A stretch of 7,823 bases of DNA from NCBI GenBank assembly GCA_023301405.1, contig JALZUX010000489.1, positions 1 through 7,823 of the forward strand, in the 5' to 3' direction. Source of the DNA: Granulosicoccaceae bacterium. GTDB taxonomy: Bacteria; Pseudomonadota; Gammaproteobacteria; Granulosicoccales; Granulosicoccaceae. The position numbers and the translations under genes were made by a program. Under the pieces are notes generated by a model. The model ran no database searches and was not told the DNA's origin. It saw only the letters and a program-made list of their open reading frames with translations. Positions within the stretch are counted from its first letter, which is position 1; each line of letters opens with the position of its first letter. Below are positions 6,852-7,823 of this stretch, one piece after another.

Positions 6852-7823
6852 ATGAAGAAATTTTTACTCGCAACCGCCGCGACCCTGCTCTTAGGTGGTG
6901 TTGCCCATGCCGAAAAAACCAAAGTCGGGTTCATCTATGTAGGGCCGGTTGGCGATCTTGGCTGGACTTACCGTCACGATATCGGACGCCAGGCAATCGA
7001 AGCTGAATTCGGCGACAAAGTTGAAACAACGTTCATCGAAAACGTACCGGAAGGTGCAGAAGCGGTAAAGCAAATTACACAACTGGCAGAGACCGGCCAC
7101 GACATCATCTTCACCACATCGTTCGGCTTTATGGACCCAACCAATCAGGTAGCCGCACAATATCCCGATGTTAAATTCGAGCACGCGACAGGCTTCAAAC
7201 GTGAGTCTGACAACGTATCTACTTTCTCAGCACGCTTTTATGAAGCTCGCGTGGTTCAGGGACTAATAGCTGCAAAAACGACTAAAACAAACAAGATTGG
7301 TTATATTGCCTCTTTCCCTATTCCTGAAGTAGTTCGTGGCATTAACGCTTTTCAGATGGAATTAGCCAAACATAACCCCGATGCAGTGGTTGATGTGAAG
7401 TGGATATTTACCTGGTTTGATCCCGCCAAAGAAGCAGAAGCCGCGCAAGCATTTATCGACGCCGGTGCAGACGTCATTGTGCAGCACACAGACAGCCCGG
7501 CGGCGATGACCATCGCTGAAAAAACACCTGGTGTGTACGCATTCGGTCAGGCATCAAACATGTCACGCTTTGGCGACACCAGCCACCTTGTGTCTATAGT
7601 AGACAACTGGGATAGCTACTTCGTGGATCGCGTTGGTGCAGTCATCGACGGTAGCTGGTCACAAACTGACACCTGGTGGGGGCTTTCTAAAGACGGCGCC
7701 GGCAATGGTGTTGGCATGGTTGAACTTGCGTCATACGGCAACATCTCTGACGACCTAATGGCAGAAGCCAAAGCACTGGAAGAAAGCCTGCGTTCCGGTG
7801 AAAGACATGCATTCCCCTGCCCG
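6852..7823 (+). CDS. BMP/PnrA-family periplasmic substrate-binding protein, 3' end cut off
   Basis: The open frame runs 324 codons to the window edge without a stop. A signal peptide is clear: MKK, a hydrophobic core, and an AHA cleavage site after residue 20. There is no lipobox Cys, so the protein is a soluble periplasmic one, unlike the lipoproteins of Gram-positives and spirochaetes. Family landmarks are KVGFIYVGPVGDLGWTYRHD (24-43), DIIFTTSFGFMD (84-95), the ARFYEARVVQGLIAA stretch (127-141), KIGYIASFPIPEVVRGINAF (148-167), FIDAGADVIVQHTDSP (201-216) and the DNWDSYFVDRV segment (251-261). Relatives run about 355-360 residues, so roughly 30-40 C-terminal residues are missing. It captures the ligand for the two permeases; known family ligands are purine nucleosides and similar molecules. 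It follows permease 2 after 33 nt and is the last visible gene of the operon. Its Shine-Dalgarno is weak. Confidence 0.93.
   Translation, partial: MKKFLLATAATLLLGGVAHAEKTKVGFIYVGPVGDLGWTYRHDIGRQAIEAEFGDKVETTFIENVPEGAEAVKQITQLAETGHDIIFTTSFGFMDPTNQVAAQYPDVKFEHATGFKRESDNVSTFSARFYEARVVQGLIAAKTTKTNKIGYIASFPIPEVVRGINAFQMELAKHNPDAVVDVKWIFTWFDPAKEAEAAQAFIDAGADVIVQHTDSPAAMTIAEKTPGVYAFGQASNMSRFGDTSHLVSIVDNWDSYFVDRVGAVIDGSWSQTDTWWGLSKDGAGNGVGMVELASYGNISDDLMAEAKALEESLRSGERHAFPCP

Overview
The window looks like chromosomal DNA of a heterotrophic gammaproteobacterium, probably marine. The protein sequences, the moderate GC content and the gene types (sulfonate dissimilation, binding-protein ABC transport, a PP2C/STAS-type signalling protein) point that way. 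This is inference, because there is no rRNA or other taxonomic marker here.

Layout. The minus strand carries a possible gene start running off the left edge (1-36), then a single-domain STAS anti-sigma-factor antagonist (159-488). Next comes a spacer of about 340 bp holding a candidate STAS promoter and a strong rho-independent terminator (774-804). The terminator belongs to the next minus-strand gene, a complete xsc for sulfoacetaldehyde acetyltransferase (830-2608). A divergent intergenic region of roughly 600 bp follows. On the plus strand is a tightly packed ABC-transporter operon: a double-domain ATPase (3203-4741), permease 1 (4741-5841), permease 2 (5841-6818) and a BMP/PnrA-type periplasmic binding protein (6852 to the right edge, lacking its C-terminal end).

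Function. Xsc converts sulfoacetaldehyde, from taurine, isethionate or similar C2 sulfonates, plus phosphate into acetyl phosphate and sulfite. Its usual partner pta is absent on both sides, and the terminator shows that xsc is the last gene of its transcript. The transporter belongs to the BMP/Bmp-YufOPQ class, whose characterised members import purine nucleosides or related compounds. The two halves are divergently transcribed and may be unrelated. A sulfonate or sulfur-containing nucleoside substrate is possible but nothing in the sequence establishes it.

Unexplained structure lies mostly in the divergent intergenic region: a spaced inverted repeat TTGAGTGA/TCACTCAA, repeated TGCCAG motifs on the xsc side, and a perfect TATAAT upstream of the transporter. 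I found no mobile element, CRISPR array, tRNA, rRNA or clearly novel system.
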